Assembly: GCF_002309535.1 (NCBI RefSeq)
Contig: NZ_CP023275.1
Location: 310,001-374,000 of the forward strand
DNA from: Sulfurospirillum diekertiae
Lineage (GTDB): Bacteria > Campylobacterota > Campylobacteria > Campylobacterales > Sulfurospirillaceae
Direction: 5' to 3'
DNA length: 64,000 nucleotides
Of this stretch, positions 18,750 through 29,264 are shown in pieces; positions within the stretch are counted from its first letter, which is position 1, and every line of letters begins with the position of its first letter. The notes beneath the pieces were generated by a model, which saw only the letters and a program-made list of their open reading frames with translations, was not told the DNA's origin and made no database searches. The translations under genes were made by a program, and so were the position numbers.

Positions 18750-19052
18750 TTAGCGAGAGCGCATACGTCTGAGCTGTCCATCTTGCAGCTCTTCTTTAGT
18801 AATTTTACCGTCTTTGTTGGTATCAAAGTAGGCAAAATCAGGTGAATTGGCAGCATTTCTCATAGGCATCCCCGCTTCCGCCCTTGCGCTCATACGCTCA
18901 GCTTTCACTGCATCAAACTCTTCTTTGGTAATGACCCCATCTTTGTTTTTATCATACGCTTCAAATGCAAGAGGTCCACGCGTTGTATCTGCGGCAAAAA
19001 GATTTAAACCTACAAAACTTACCATGGTTAAAAGCATGAGTGCTTTTTTCAT
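18750..19052 (-). CDS. secreted EF-hand calcium-binding protein
   Basis: 100 residues with an N-terminal signal peptide (MKKALMLLTMVSFVGLNLFA). Two canonical EF-hand loops follow: DKNKDGVITKEE (about 34-45) and DTNKDGKITKEE (about 76-87), each with acidic positions 1, 3, 5 and 12. The protein is probably periplasmic and Ca2+-binding; its partner is unknown. The start overlaps the stop of the upstream DUF4405-type gene by four bases, so the two are one operon. Confidence 0.88.
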   Translation of the reverse strand: MKKALMLLTMVSFVGLNLFAADTTRGPLAFEAYDKNKDGVITKEEFDAVKAERMSARAEAGMPMRNAANSPDFAYFDTNKDGKITKEELQDGQLRRMRSR

Positions 19053-19873
19053 TTTGACTCCTTCGTTTGGATTGTTTTAAGTAATTCTAAGAGCTCGATA
19101 GGCTTTACATGTAAAGCTTCTGCACACTCTTTCAGTGTTGAATTCTCTGTTGCATTAAAGCCTTTTTCGTGGATAATTTGTAGTGCTTTTTCAAGCTCAA
19201 ATGCTTGTTGTATGCTTGCTTCTTTAAGGGTTAATTTACCATATCCTCCACCAGAAGAAGAACTTTGAGGTTGAGGTTTGGTGTTAATGATATCAAAAAT
19301 TTGTGCGGGAGATTTGCCGTTTTCTTTTGCAATTTGTGCAATAGATTTTGTAAGCGTGGCACCTTGAATTTGATGAGCGTTCAGTTGTGACATGATGGTA
19401 ATAACATTGCTATTAGTACGCTGTGAAAACTCTTCTAAACTTGAGAGTTCAGCATGTCCATAAGGTGCTTGATCGGCTTTTTTTTCCCAAGAGGCTTTTA
19501 TCTCATCTTGAAAATCCAAAAATTGTTCGAATGGTACCCAATAATAAAGGGTTCCAAAAAGAAAAAGAAGATTCAATCCAAGGGCTAAAAGAAACTCTTT
19601 AGTAAACAGTGAAAACTCTCGTGATTTGTTCATCAAATAGTTGATAAGTGCATTCCAATTAAGATAAATATGAAAAAGCATACCTACCAAAAAAAGCACC
19701 ATAAAGGTTACATGTAAATGAGTATAGTGTGTTTTATCAAGCCCTAAAATCTCCCAGTTCGTCCAGTTGGCTACTCTGCCTTTGGGGGAAAGAAAAAGGA
19801 TAATGCCTGTGTAACTCATTACAAGAAAAGAAAATCCGATACATAAAGAGATAAAGCGTCTGAGCGAGTACAT
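19049..19873 (-). CDS. DUF4405-type membrane protein with helical C-terminal domain
   Basis: 274 residues. Three or so hydrophobic segments in the first 120 residues contain His residues in transmembrane stretches (HYTHLHVTFMVLF, MLFHIYLNW). This resembles the cytochrome b561-like DUF4405 fold, although haem binding is not proven. The C-terminal part repeats a helix-turn pattern (HQIQGATLTKSIAQIAKENGK, ENSTLKECAEALHVKPIELLELLK) of the kind seen in small modular domains. It is first in an operon with the EF-hand protein. Confidence 0.7.
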   Translation of the reverse strand: MYSLRRFISLCIGFSFLVMSYTGIILFLSPKGRVANWTNWEILGLDKTHYTHLHVTFMVLFLVGMLFHIYLNWNALINYLMNKSREFSLFTKEFLLALGLNLLFLFGTLYYWVPFEQFLDFQDEIKASWEKKADQAPYGHAELSSLEEFSQRTNSNVITIMSQLNAHQIQGATLTKSIAQIAKENGKSPAQIFDIINTKPQPQSSSSGGGYGKLTLKEASIQQAFELEKALQIIHEKGFNATENSTLKECAEALHVKPIELLELLKTIQTKESK

Positions 19874-19933
19874 GTGAGTCCTTTATTTTCTTATAATATA
19901 AATAAACTTTGCTGATAGTATGACACTTTAATG

Positions 19934-19959
19934 TTAAAAGAGTGTTAACGCTATCTTAA
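19934..19959. promoter_or_regulatory. helically phased TTAA repeats, candidate OmpR/PhoB-type response-regulator site
   Basis: In the gap between the DUF4405-type gene and prs, TTAA occurs at 19934, 19945 and 19956, an exact 11-base period, with flanks GTTAA, GTTAA and CTTAA. A fourth TTAA at 19928 is out of phase. Direct repeats one helical turn apart are the usual binding pattern for OmpR-family regulators. Which gene is controlled is not clear; the DUF4405/EF-hand operon is the likelier target. Confidence 0.35.
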
Positions 19960-20008
19960 GTCCCTATTGGATAAAATAGAGAACTTTTTGATGTAAAGGA
20001 TATTTCAT

Positions 20009-20938
20009 ATGAGAGGCTACAAAGTCTTTGCAGGAACAGCAAATCCAGAGTTTGCTAAAAGGGTTGCCAAACATCTTTCATTACCACTTTCAGCGGCTGA
20101 AATCAAACGCTTTAGCGATGGTGAGATCAGTGTTCAAGTGAGTGAGAGTGTACGTGGAAAAGATGTTTTTATTATTCAATCAACATGTGCCCCTGCGAAT
20201 ATTAATTTAATGGAATTGCTTATTCTAACCGATGCTCTACGCAGAAGTTCAGCGAACAGCATTACTGCGGTTATGCCTTATTTTGGCTATGCACGACAAG
20301 ATAGAAAAGCGGCTCCTCGTGTTCCTATTACGGCAAAACTTGTTGCCAATATGATTCAAACAGCAGGTATTGATCGTGTTGTAACCATTGACCTTCATGC
20401 GGGTCAAATTCAAGGCTTCTTTGATATTCCTGTTGATAACCTTTACGGTTCTATCATATTTAACGATTACGTTAAAGCTAAAAATCTTAAAAATCCTATC
20501 ATTGCAAGCCCCGATATTGGTGGTGTTGCACGTGCTCGAAGTTTTGCAAAACTTTTGGGCGTTGATATGGTTATTGTCGATAAGCGTCGCGAAAAAGCCA
20601 ATGTATCAGAAGTCATGAACATCATTGGTGATGTTGCGGGTAAAGATGTTATTTTGGTTGATGATATGATTGACACAGCAGGTACCATTGTCAAAGCGGC
20701 TGAAGTGTTGAAGAAAAAAGGTGCAACCAGTGTTATGGCATGTTGCACACATGCGGTTTTAAGTGGTCCAGCGTATGAGCGTATTTCTAAAGGTGATTTG
20801 GATGAGCTTATCGTTACTGATACTATTCCCCTCAAAGAAGCCAATGATAAAATCAAAGTGCTTAGTGTTGCTCCTGTCTTTGCAGAAGTTATTCGTCGTG
20901 TCTATCACAATGAAAGTGTCAATGGATTGTTTGTTTAA
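20009..20938 (+). CDS. prs: ribose-phosphate pyrophosphokinase
   Basis: Makes PRPP from ribose 5-phosphate and ATP for nucleotide, His and Trp synthesis. 309 residues, normal for class I. Motifs: [29 protein letters not shown] loop FGYARQDRK, and PRPP-binding [18 protein letters not shown]. It is cytosolic and hexameric in the family. The stop and the lepA start share a base (TAATG), so the two are coupled. Confidence 0.97.
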   Translation: MRGYKVFAGTANPEFAKRVAKHLSLPLSAAEIKRFSDGEISVQVSESVRGKDVFIIQSTCAPANINLMELLILTDALRRSSANSITAVMPYFGYARQDRKAAPRVPITAKLVANMIQTAGIDRVVTIDLHAGQIQGFFDIPVDNLYGSIIFNDYVKAKNLKNPIIASPDIGGVARARSFAKLLGVDMVIVDKRREKANVSEVMNIIGDVAGKDVILVDDMIDTAGTIVKAAEVLKKKGATSVMACCTHAVLSGPAYERISKGDLDELIVTDTIPLKEANDKIKVLSVAPVFAEVIRRVYHNESVNGLFV

Positions 20939-22731
20939 TGCAGAAACATATTCGTAATTTTTGTATTATTGCTCATATCGACCATGGTAAAAGTACCTTA
21001 GCCGATCGTCTTATTCAAGAGTGTGGTGCGGTCAGTGCGCGTGAAATGACGGCGCAGATGATGGATACTATGGACATCGAAAAAGAGCGTGGCATTACCA
21101 TTAAAGCACAAAGTGTGCGACTGACCTATGTGAAAGATGGACAACCCTACATTCTTAACCTTATCGACACTCCCGGCCACGTTGACTTTTCCTATGAAGT
21201 GAGCCGTTCTTTAGCTTCCAGTGATGGTGCGCTTTTGGTGGTCGATGCCTCTCAAGGTGTTGAAGCCCAAACCATTGCCAATGTCTATATTGCTTTGGAA
21301 AATAACTTAGAAATTATTCCCGTTCTTAACAAAATAGACCTTCCTGCGGCTGATCCTGAGCGTGTGAAAGATGAGATTGAGCATACCATTGGACTGGATT
21401 GTTCCGAAGCTTTAAGTGTTAGTGCAAAAAGCGGTATTGGAATTAGAGAACTTCTGGACACACTGGTCGATAAAATCCCCGCTCCAACAGGTGATGAAAA
21501 TGCTCCTACCAAAGCGCTCATTTACGATAGTTGGTTTGACAACTATTTAGGTGCGCTTGCGTTGGTTCGCGTTTATGATGGCGCGATCAAAAAAGGGCAA
21601 GAAGTCTATGTCATGGGTACGGGTAAAAAGCATGAAGTCTTAAACCTTATGTATCCGCATCCCCTTGTGTTAGAAAAAACACCGATGATTAAAACGGGTG
21701 AAGTGGGCATTGTTGTACTGGGGCTTAAAAACGTGGGTGATGTTAAAGTCGGCGATACTATTACGGATTTTCGGAATAAAACGAAAGAGCCGATCGCTGG
21801 GTTTAAAGAGGTCAAACAGTTTGTTTTTGCGGGACTTTACCCGATTGAAACTGATAAATTTGAAGAGCTTCGAGACGCACTCGATAAGCTGAAACTCAAT
21901 GACTCAAGTATCTCCTATGAGCCTGAAACGTCTGCCGCACTGGGCTTTGGCTTTCGGGTTGGCTTTTTGGGGCTTTTGCATATGGAAGTCATTAAAGAGC
22001 GTTTGGAGCGAGAGTTTGACCTTGATCTTATCGCAACCGCCCCAACGGTAACCTATAAGGTGAAAACGACCAAAGGGACAGTTTTAGACATTCAAAACCC
22101 AAGTCAACTGCCTCCGGTCAATGAATTTGAAGAGATTCAAGAACCGTATGTCAAAGCAACCGTGTTAACACCGACGGAGTTTTTGGGCAACATTATTATA
22201 CTCATGAATAACAAACGTGGTATGCAAAAGAAAATGGACTACCTCAGTCCTGAGCGTGTGCTTTTGGAGTATGAAATTCCACTTAACGAAATCGTGATGG
22301 ACTTTTACGACAAACTCAAATCAGTCTCTAAAGGGTACGCAAGCTTTGATTACGAACCGATTGGGTATCAAGTGGGTGATTTGGTCAAGCTTGATCTTTT
22401 GGTTGCAGGTGAGCCTGTGGATGCGCTTTCCATCATTGTGCCTCGTGTGAGCGCGCAAACTAGAGGACGTGATTTTGTTAAAGCGATGAAAGAGATCGTT
22501 CCACGACAGCTTTTTGAAGTAGCGATTCAAGCGAGTATTGGCACGAAAGTCATTGCGCGTGAAACGGTTAAATCTATGGGTAAAAACGTGACCGCGAAAT
22601 GTTACGGTGGTGATATTACGAGGAAGCGAAAACTGCTTGATAAACAAAAAGAGGGTAAGAAACGCATGAAATCCATTGGTAAAGTGCAACTGCCGCAAGA
22701 AGCGTTTCTCACCATCCTCAAAATCGACTAA
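20938..22731 (+). CDS. lepA: translation elongation factor 4
   Basis: Translational GTPase that acts on stalled ribosomes. 597 residues. G1 [10 protein letters not shown]2 in [10 protein letters not shown]3 DTPGHVDF, G4 NKIDLP, G5 SAKSG. The LepA-specific C-terminal domain ends in [22 protein letters not shown]. It is followed within 14 bases by comF. Confidence 0.97.
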   Translation: MQKHIRNFCIIAHIDHGKSTLADRLIQECGAVSAREMTAQMMDTMDIEKERGITIKAQSVRLTYVKDGQPYILNLIDTPGHVDFSYEVSRSLASSDGALLVVDASQGVEAQTIANVYIALENNLEIIPVLNKIDLPAADPERVKDEIEHTIGLDCSEALSVSAKSGIGIRELLDTLVDKIPAPTGDENAPTKALIYDSWFDNYLGALALVRVYDGAIKKGQEVYVMGTGKKHEVLNLMYPHPLVLEKTPMIKTGEVGIVVLGLKNVGDVKVGDTITDFRNKTKEPIAGFKEVKQFVFAGLYPIETDKFEELRDALDKLKLNDSSISYEPETSAALGFGFRVGFLGLLHMEVIKERLEREFDLDLIATAPTVTYKVKTTKGTVLDIQNPSQLPPVNEFEEIQEPYVKATVLTPTEFLGNIIILMNNKRGMQKKMDYLSPERVLLEYEIPLNEIVMDFYDKLKSVSKGYASFDYEPIGYQVGDLVKLDLLVAGEPVDALSIIVPRVSAQTRGRDFVKAMKEIVPRQLFEVAIQASIGTKVIARETVKSMGKNVTAKCYGGDITRKRKLLDKQKEGKKRMKSIGKVQLPQEAFLTILKID

Positions 22732-22744
22732 TCTTTACATGTAA

Positions 22745-23317
22745 ATGCGTTGCCATCTTTGTTTAAATCTTAGTTGGCAACCACTTTGTAAAACCTGCCT
22801 GCAAACCATTTTAGCCCCAACGCCTGCTTTTAGGGTGTTGGAAAGCGGACTGAAAGTCTACTCTTTTTATAACTACAACGACATAGCGCCACTGCTCCAC
22901 ACCAAACATACCTACATCGGCGCTAAAATCTTCGCACAACTTGGGCATCACACCTTCTTTGAATTTTTAAAAACCTTTGAACTCCCCAAGGGCATTTGTG
23001 CCATTCCCATCGACGATCATGTGAGACACGGCTATTCACACAGCGCCATTTTAGCCAAAGCCACCAAACCATTTTTAACACCACTGTATGGAAGTTTAAG
23101 AGCGCAAAATCATGAGAGTTATTCGGGCAAAAGCAGAGCCTTCAGACAAGCCAATAAACGCAATTTCATCGTTACATGTAAAGATGAAATGGATGTTATT
23201 TTGATTGATGATATTGTCACCACGGGAAGTACTTTGGAAGAGGCGCATGAGACACTTAAACAGCATGGGGTGAACGTATTGTTTGCACTTGTTTTGGCAG
23301 ATGCGAAAGAGAACTAA
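22745..23317 (+). CDS. ComF-family phosphoribosyltransferase-like protein
   Basis: 190 residues. Four N-terminal Cys in CHLCLNLSWQPLCKTC look like a zinc ribbon. The C-terminal half is PRT-like with the PRPP loop VILIDDIVTTGSTLEEA. In transformable bacteria ComF acts with the ComFA helicase in DNA uptake, which makes its location among TTACATGTAA-rich DNA of some interest. Its own ATG directly abuts such a palindrome (22735-22744), so the usual SD is replaced by it. Confidence 0.82.
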   Translation: MRCHLCLNLSWQPLCKTCLQTILAPTPAFRVLESGLKVYSFYNYNDIAPLLHTKHTYIGAKIFAQLGHHTFFEFLKTFELPKGICAIPIDDHVRHGYSHSAILAKATKPFLTPLYGSLRAQNHESYSGKSRAFRQANKRNFIVTCKDEMDVILIDDIVTTGSTLEEAHETLKQHGVNVLFALVLADAKEN

Positions 23318-23330
23318 TCCAGTCTCTTTC

Positions 23331-23351
23331 AACATTTACATGTAAAATGTT
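23331..23351. terminator. AT-rich palindrome between convergent genes
   Basis: AACATTT-ACATGT-AAAATGTT, off by one base from a perfect dyad, fills the short gap between the comF stop and the MFS stop. It contains one of the TTACATGTAA palindromes. A terminator role is suggested by position; the stem is weak in GC. Confidence 0.4.
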
Positions 23352-24665
23352 TTAGATATCTTTTGCCAACTCTTTTTCTTTACGAATAATATACCAACCA
23401 AGAATAGCTCCCAATAAAAAGACAGCGATAACATAAAAACCTGCGGCGTATTTGCTGAAAAAGTTTGCTAGAATTGGGATGAGAAAAGCAGTTAATGCCC
23501 CTGTGATAGCGTAGGAAATATTGAACGAAAAAGCAACGCCACTGTACCTGACTTTTGCAGGAAAGGCTCTTACCATGTAGTAAGGGAATGCCCCAACGAT
23601 ACCAATACTAAAGCCAACAATGGGATACGTGATGTAGAGCATTTCTCTGCCTGCAGAAAGGGATGAGAGGAATACGATCGTTGCGATAACAACAAAAAGG
23701 CATCCTATCATAATGACTTGACCAATCGAAAATTTATCGGTAAGGTAGCCATAAAAGACACATCCAAGCGCTAAACCAGCGGTTGCAAGCAGTCTTGAAA
23801 TAGAGACATCCATTTCGGAAAAACCAAATTGTCCTTGTAAATAGACATGCGACGTAACGATAATCACCATGATGCCCGCAGAGAGAACCCAGGTGAGTAA
23901 AATAGAAAGTGTCACTTGGGGTAAATAATTGGACAAAACGTCCCAAATAGGTAATTTTTTCGAAATTTCCTTCTCGCCACGTTGTTGCATTTCAAGAAAA
24001 ATAGGCGTTTCTTTGAGCCATTGTCTTAGGTACATGGCAATAAAACCGAAAATACCACCCACGATAAAGGGAATTCTCCACGCCCAAGCATGCATTTCGC
24101 TTGCATTAAAATTGCTTTGCATTAAGATAGAAACGATAGAGCCAAGCAGAATGCCAAGTGTCAGGCCCGAAGTCAGTGTTCCACACGCAAGCCCAACTTT
24201 ATCTTTTGGTACATGCTCCGCTACAAAGGTCCAAGCACCGGGTATTTCACCACCGACTGCAAGTCCTTGACAAACACGAAGAAGTAGAAGAAAAACAGGC
24301 GAAAAATAACCCACAACGGCATAGGTTGGTAGACAACCAATCAGAAGTGTAGGAATAGCCATCAGAAGAATACTGAGAGTAAACATACGTTTTCTGCCCA
24401 GTAAATCGCCAAAATGTGCCATGACAATGCCACCAAAAGGACGTGCTAAATAACCGGCTGCAAAAATACCAAATGTTTGTAATTGACTCAGCCACATAGG
24501 CATGTCTGCAGGGAAAAACAAGCTACCAATCACTTTGGAAAAAAAGACAAAAATAATAAAGTCATAAAACTCTAATGCTCCACCAAAAGCAGAAAGGGAA
24601 AGTGTTTTGTAATCTTGAGCGCAGAGCATTCTTTTATGCTTCATTGCCGTATGTTGCTGAGCCAT
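23352..24665 (-). CDS. MFS transporter, metabolite:H+ symporter (MHS/ProP-like) family
   Basis: 437 residues with about twelve transmembrane segments. MHS signatures include SAFGGALEFYDFIIFVFF in helix 1, ARPFGGIVMAHFGDLLGRKRMF between helices 2 and 3, and LRVCQGLAVGGEIPGAW. Family members take up osmolytes or carboxylates such as proline, betaine, 2-oxoglutarate or citrate with protons. The substrate cannot be read from the sequence. It appears to be a single-gene unit on the minus strand. Confidence 0.88.
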   Translation of the reverse strand: MAQQHTAMKHKRMLCAQDYKTLSLSAFGGALEFYDFIIFVFFSKVIGSLFFPADMPMWLSQLQTFGIFAAGYLARPFGGIVMAHFGDLLGRKRMFTLSILLMAIPTLLIGCLPTYAVVGYFSPVFLLLLRVCQGLAVGGEIPGAWTFVAEHVPKDKVGLACGTLTSGLTLGILLGSIVSILMQSNFNASEMHAWAWRIPFIVGGIFGFIAMYLRQWLKETPIFLEMQQRGEKEISKKLPIWDVLSNYLPQVTLSILLTWVLSAGIMVIIVTSHVYLQGQFGFSEMDVSISRLLATAGLALGCVFYGYLTDKFSIGQVIMIGCLFVVIATIVFLSSLSAGREMLYITYPIVGFSIGIVGAFPYYMVRAFPAKVRYSGVAFSFNISYAITGALTAFLIPILANFFSKYAAGFYVIAVFLLGAILGWYIIRKEKELAKDI

Positions 24666-24806
24666 TGTGCTGTCCTTTGGTTTTTAAAAGCTTAAATTAT
24701 AACGAAAATTTATCGGACGCAATAGGTTTTACATGTAAAAAACTGTTTATAAAATAAGCATTGAAAATAGGAAGTGTGGTAGATTGAATTTTGTTGGTGA
24801 GCCAGT

Positions 24807-25325
24807 TTAGACTCTATCACATGAATTTATAAGAATAGGTGATGGGCTATTTTTCTCTACATGTAATTTCATCATCAGCAAAAGTATTTGGTACATGTCT
24901 TTGTCATTACGTTTTGCAATCGTTTTCAATGTATCTTCATCCTTTTCAACTGTAATATGGTTTTCCAAAAGTTTTTCTTTTATGAAATCAGCATCAAAAT
25001 GAAACAGTACACACAGTGCATGAAAAGATTGATGTTTAGTATTTTGAATCAGAAAGTCTATGTTGTCTTCATTGCGGATATGTTTGTTCAAAATAATGGC
25101 AATACTTTCTTGCAAAAGTTTTCGAATCGTGCATCTTCTTAACCAAGCATGTACGCCTAAAAGCCCGATAATTATAAGTGCAGCCAGCTTATGTAACAGG
25201 AGGTTTGAGAATGTATAAGAACCTAATACAAAAGCGATTCCCGTGGTATAAAGAGTAATAAACATCACAATAATGGCTATAATTATTATGACTTTAAGAA
25301 CTGTTTCATTAAAGCGTGTAAACAT
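24807..25325 (-). CDS. membrane protein with two TM helices, unknown function
   Basis: 172 residues. Two hydrophobic helices (about 9-32 and 42-62) are followed by a soluble helical region (HQSFHALCVLFHFDADFIKEKLLENHITVEKDEDTLKTIAKRNDKD). Its layout of membrane part plus small helical modules recalls the gene at 19049-19873, so the two may be distant relatives; this is only an impression. Only the SD (AAGGA, 25331-25335) separates its ATG from the RAYT element, so its native promoter was probably displaced. Confidence 0.6.
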   Translation of the reverse strand: MFTRFNETVLKVIIIIAIIVMFITLYTTGIAFVLGSYTFSNLLLHKLAALIIIGLLGVHAWLRRCTIRKLLQESIAIILNKHIRNEDNIDFLIQNTKHQSFHALCVLFHFDADFIKEKLLENHITVEKDEDTLKTIAKRNDKDMYQILLLMMKLHVEKNSPSPILINSCDRV

Positions 25326-25339
25326 AAAATTCCTTTAAA

Positions 25340-25367
25340 AGGGGTCAGGGCTAAACTTTTAACTTTT
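25340..25367 (+). repeat. left terminal inverted repeat of the RAYT element
   Basis: Begins AGGGGTCAGGGCTAAAC and ends AACTTTT. All 28 bases are the reverse complement of 26160-26187. Confidence 0.9.
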
Positions 25368-25409
25368 CAATATTCCATGTTATAATTCTAGCAAAAAAAG
25401 ATGGTAAGT

Positions 25410-26168
25410 ATGTCACGAAGGTTACGCATTGAAAGTTTAGGCTATCATCATGTCTATAACAGAGGAGTTGCTAAAAGTGCAGTATTTATAGACGAGATAG
25501 ATAAAGCAAAGTTTATAGAACTGATGGCCAGTATGGCGAGAGAGTATAAATTCAATATCCATGCTTTTTGCCTAATGGACAATCATTATCACATTTTAGT
25601 TCAAAATACACGGGAAAATCTCTCTTCAGGAATGCGTCAACTGGGCGCACAGTATGCAAGTTACTTCAATAAACGCCATTGCAGAGTAGGGCATTTATGG
25701 CAAGATCGCTTTAAGTCATGGTATGTTTTAGATGACAAATACCTCTTCACGCTTTTCAAATACATCGAATCCAATCCGCTTAAAGCTAAAATGACAAATA
25801 TAATCGGCGAGTACATGTACTGCGCAACGTATAGCATGCTCAAAGATGCCGTGCCACCTTTCTTGCAAAATTCATTTGTATTGCGAGATTACAATACACA
25901 AGAGTTGTTTGATCTTTTAAGTATTCCTCTAAGTGCTTTGGAGCGTTTAACTATAGACGCATTTCACAAAACAAAGTATAAGCATGAAGATGGTCAGATA
26001 GCACTTTTACACAAAGAAGAACTATCAAATTACTTTTTACATGTAAAGAATAAAGAACAACGAAATGAAGCGATAAAAAATGCATATGAAGATGGATATA
26101 GCAAAACAGATATTGCAAAAAAACTTTCTCTAAGCGTTGCAGGAGTGAGTAAAATTCTCAAAAGTTAA
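25410..26168 (+). CDS. REP-associated tyrosine transposase (Y1/HUH)
   Basis: 252 residues from the ATG at 25410 (MSRRLRIESLGYHHVYNRGV); an ATG at 25401 is also possible. The HUH motif is MDNHYHILVQ and the catalytic Tyr lies in FKYIESNPLKAKM. GHLWQDRFKS is the usual RAYT motif. A C-terminal helix-turn-helix (YSKTDIAKKLSLSVAGVSKIL) is present, as in many stand-alone RAYTs. The last codons and stop lie inside the right inverted repeat, so gene and end evolve together. Catalytic residues look intact. Confidence 0.9.
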   Translation: MSRRLRIESLGYHHVYNRGVAKSAVFIDEIDKAKFIELMASMAREYKFNIHAFCLMDNHYHILVQNTRENLSSGMRQLGAQYASYFNKRHCRVGHLWQDRFKSWYVLDDKYLFTLFKYIESNPLKAKMTNIIGEYMYCATYSMLKDAVPPFLQNSFVLRDYNTQELFDLLSIPLSALERLTIDAFHKTKYKHEDGQIALLHKEELSNYFLHVKNKEQRNEAIKNAYEDGYSKTDIAKKLSLSVAGVSKILKS

Positions 26169-26187
26169 AAGTTTAGCCCTGACCCCT
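26160..26187 (-). repeat. right terminal inverted repeat of the RAYT element
   Basis: Reverse complement of 25340-25367 across all 28 bases. It contains the transposase stop codon and ends 59 bases before the gyrA start. Confidence 0.9.
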
Positions 26188-26246
26188 ATTGAAACCAAAG
26201 GAAAAGTAAAGTACAATGAAACAATTTTACATTGCAAGGCTAATGA

Positions 26247-28775
26247 ATGGATAATATTTTTGATTCGAACCAAGACATCAAAACAGTAAGTATTGAAGAG
26301 TCGATAAAGACCAGTTATCTTGATTATTCGATGAGCGTTATCATTGGGCGTGCACTTCCGGATGCACGAGATGGACTAAAACCCGTACACAGAAGAATTT
26401 TATATGCGATGAATGATCTTGCGATCTCTTCGCGCAGCCCGTACAAGAAATCAGCCCGTATCGTCGGTGATGTTATCGGTAAATACCATCCACATGGTGA
26501 TACAGCGGTTTATGACGCTCTTGTTCGTATGGCACAGCCGTTTTCAATGCGAATTCCGATTGTTGATGGACAAGGAAACTTCGGTTCAATAGACGGCGAT
26601 AGTGCGGCAGCGATGCGTTATACGGAAGCGAGAATGACACCACTGGCAGAAGAGCTTCTTCGCGATCTTGATAAAGACACTGTTGATTTTGTTCCAAACT
26701 ATGATGATAGTATGATCGAACCAGACGTATTGCCAAGTCGTGTTCCTAACTTACTTCTTAACGGCTCAAGCGGTATTGCAGTTGGTATGGCAACGAATAT
26801 TCCACCACACTGCTTAGACGAGCTTTTAGACGCACTTCTTCTTTTGATTGAAAATCCAGAAGCAACCTTAGATGAGGTGATGGAGTTTATCAAAGGTCCT
26901 GATTTTCCAACTAGTGGTATTATCTTTGGTAAAAAAGGAATTCTTGAGGCGTATAAAACGGGACGCGGTCGTGTAAGAATACGTTCTAAAGTGCATATTG
27001 AGAAAAAAGGCAATAAAGATATCATTGTTATTGATGAGCTACCATATCAAGTCAATAAAGTTCGTTTGATTGAGCAAATTGTAGCGCTTGTTAAAGACAA
27101 GATGATTGAAGGTATCAGTGAAATCAGAGATGAAAGTGATAGAGATGGTATTCGTTTGGTCATTGAGCTTAAACGTGAAGCGATGAGCGATATCGTTCTC
27201 AATAACCTTTATAAATCCACCAATCTTGAAGTGACTTTTGGTGTTATTTTACTTGCAATTCATAACAAAGAGCCAAAAGTCTTTACGTTGATTGAGCTTT
27301 TACTCCTCTTTTTACGCCACCGTAAAACGGTTATTATTCGCCGTACTATTTTTGAGCTTGAAAAAGCCAAAGCCAAAGCCCATATTTTAGAGGGTTTAAC
27401 AATTGCACTTGATAACATTGATGAGATCATCGCACTTATTAAAGGCAGTGCCGATACGAAGAGTGCAAAAGACGGCTTGATCGAACGATTTAATCTCAGC
27501 GAAGTTCAAGCGGGCGCTATTTTAGACATGAGACTCCAACGCCTTACAGGACTTGAGAGAGAAAAAATTGAAAATGAGCTTGCAGAATTGCTTAAAGAGA
27601 TCCAATATCTTACAGACATTCTTAAAAGTGAAGTTGTGTTAAATGATCTTATCAAAAAAGAACTGATTGAAATTAAAGACAAATTCAAATCAAAACGTAT
27701 TACAGAAATCGTTGATGATTATGATGATATTGACGTTGAAGATTTGATCGCCAATGAGTCTATGGTTGTAACCATTACACATCGTGGTTATATCAAACGT
27801 GTACCATTGAAACAGTATGAGAAACAAAAACGTGGTGGTAAAGGTAAAATTGCAGTAACCACATACGATGATGACTTTATCGAGAGCTTCTTTGTTTCCG
27901 ATACCCATGACACGTTGATGTTTGTGACAGACCGTGGACAACTCTACTGGCTCAAAGTTTATCGAATTCCAGAAGGAAGTAGAACCGCTAAGGGTAAAGC
28001 AGTTGTTAACCTCATTCAGTTACAAGCGGATGAAAAAATTATGGCAATTATTCCAACAACCGATTTTGATGAAACCAAATCATTGGCATTCTTCACGAAA
28101 AACGGTGTCATCAAACGTACCAACCTTAGTGAATTTAAAAATATCCGCTCCGTGGGCGTTAGAGCGATTACATTGGATGATGACGATGAATTAGTCACCG
28201 CAAAAGTCGTAACGCAAGAAACGAAAAATCTTTTCATTGTCACTAAAAAAGGTATGTGTATACGATTTGAAGTAAGTGATGCAAGAGAGATCGGCAGAAC
28301 TGCACGAGGGGTCACAGGCATTCGCTTTAAAGAAGAGAATGATCGAGTTGTAGGTGCCGCAGTAATTTATAACGATCAAGAAGAGCTTTTAACTGTCACT
28401 GAAAAAGGTATCGGAAAACGTACAACGGCGGAAGAGTATCGATTGCAAGGCCGTGGTGGTAAAGGTGTGATTGCTATGAAACTTACACCGAAAACTGCCG
28501 ATCTAGTAGGTGTTGTTATTGTTGATGAAGACAAAGACCTTATGGCACTGACAAGCAATGGTAAAATGATTCGTGTTGATATGGAAACCATCCGAAAAGC
28601 AGGACGTAATACCAGTGGTGTTAAGGTTGTTTCAGTTGAAGGTACTGATATTGTTGCAAGTATTGCGCGATGCCCAAAAGAAGAGATCGATGAGCTTGAA
28701 GGTGAATTTGAAGAAGGAGACGAGGGTTCTAATGAAGGAAGCTTGATCTCTGATATAACTCCAAGCGAAGAGTAA
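26247..28775 (+). CDS. gyrA: DNA gyrase subunit A
   Basis: 842 residues. Breakage-reunion domain at about 1-500 with catalytic Tyr125 in [11 protein letters not shown], then a C-terminal DNA-wrapping beta-pinwheel with GyrA-box-like QRGGKGK (seen as [11 protein letters not shown]). The quinolone-resistance region has Thr86 and Asp90 ([17 protein letters not shown]), the susceptible-type residues. Only 59 bases separate it from the RAYT element; TACAAT at 26212-26217 is a possible -10 box. It begins the conserved gyrA-flgP-flgQ-flgR-asd order. Confidence 0.98.
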   Translation: MDNIFDSNQDIKTVSIEESIKTSYLDYSMSVIIGRALPDARDGLKPVHRRILYAMNDLAISSRSPYKKSARIVGDVIGKYHPHGDTAVYDALVRMAQPFSMRIPIVDGQGNFGSIDGDSAAAMRYTEARMTPLAEELLRDLDKDTVDFVPNYDDSMIEPDVLPSRVPNLLLNGSSGIAVGMATNIPPHCLDELLDALLLLIENPEATLDEVMEFIKGPDFPTSGIIFGKKGILEAYKTGRGRVRIRSKVHIEKKGNKDIIVIDELPYQVNKVRLIEQIVALVKDKMIEGISEIRDESDRDGIRLVIELKREAMSDIVLNNLYKSTNLEVTFGVILLAIHNKEPKVFTLIELLLLFLRHRKTVIIRRTIFELEKAKAKAHILEGLTIALDNIDEIIALIKGSADTKSAKDGLIERFNLSEVQAGAILDMRLQRLTGLEREKIENELAELLKEIQYLTDILKSEVVLNDLIKKELIEIKDKFKSKRITEIVDDYDDIDVEDLIANESMVVTITHRGYIKRVPLKQYEKQKRGGKGKIAVTTYDDDFIESFFVSDTHDTLMFVTDRGQLYWLKVYRIPEGSRTAKGKAVVNLIQLQADEKIMAIIPTTDFDETKSLAFFTKNGVIKRTNLSEFKNIRSVGVRAITLDDDDELVTAKVVTQETKNLFIVTKKGMCIRFEVSDAREIGRTARGVTGIRFKEENDRVVGAAVIYNDQEELLTVTEKGIGKRTTAEEYRLQGRGGKGVIAMKLTPKTADLVGVVIVDEDKDLMALTSNGKMIRVDMETIRKAGRNTSGVKVVSVEGTDIVASIARCPKEEIDELEGEFEEGDEGSNEGSLISDITPSEE

Positions 28776-28823
28776 TTGGAATAGTAGTTGCTTAAAGATA
28801 AAAAAATATTTAAAGGTGTCCCT

Positions 28824-29264
28824 ATGAATAGATGGTTTGTAACACTTTTGGCAAGTTTGGGTTTAATTTTATTGGTTGCAGGGTGCTCAGCAAAAAAGGA
28901 TGAACCACCTAAAAATCCAAAAGACGCTATGTATGATTTTAGTAATGAAAAATCAATTGTCGTTTATGGTGAAGGTATTGCACCTCAAAATACAGTTTCT
29001 CCAGCACAAGCAATTGCATTAGCAAAACGTGCTGCAATTACCGATGGGTATCGCCAACTGGGAGAGAAACTTTATGGTGTCAAAATCAATTCTACTGAAA
29101 CCGTTAGAGATGCAATGTTGAAAGATTCTCGTATTACTGCACAAGTGAATGCTTTGATTAAAGATGCTGCGATTACGGATGCAACCTTTAAAGATGGTTT
29201 GTACAGTATCCGTATGGAAGTTACTATGAGTGCACGTAGGTGGCAAGAACTTTTTGCTTATTAA
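28824..29264 (+). CDS. flgP: FlgP-like outer-membrane lipoprotein (LPP20 family)
   Basis: 146 residues from the ATG at 28824, chosen over a TTG at 28788 because it follows AAAGGTG and begins a lipoprotein signal (MNRWFVTLLASLGLILLVAGCS; lipobox VAGC). The mature part has the LPP20 region AIALAKRAAITDGYRQLGEKLYGVKI. In Campylobacter, FlgP builds the basal disk of the flagellar motor. The assignment rests on family plus gene order gyrA-flgP-flgQ-flgR. Confidence 0.82.
   Translation: MNRWFVTLLASLGLILLVAGCSAKKDEPPKNPKDAMYDFSNEKSIVVYGEGIAPQNTVSPAQAIALAKRAAITDGYRQLGEKLYGVKINSTETVRDAMLKDSRITAQVNALIKDAAITDATFKDGLYSIRMEVTMSARRWQELFAY

Larger units (their letters stand above)
25340..26187 (+). mobile_element. 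RAYT/IS200-like single-gene element with 28-base inverted ends
   Basis: An 848-base unit with perfect 28-base inverted repeats at 25340-25367 and 26160-26187 (outer ends AGGGGTCAGGGC) around one Y1 tyrosine transposase gene. No target-site duplication is evident, as expected for HUH-type transposition. It separates the minus-strand membrane gene from gyrA. Confidence 0.85.
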
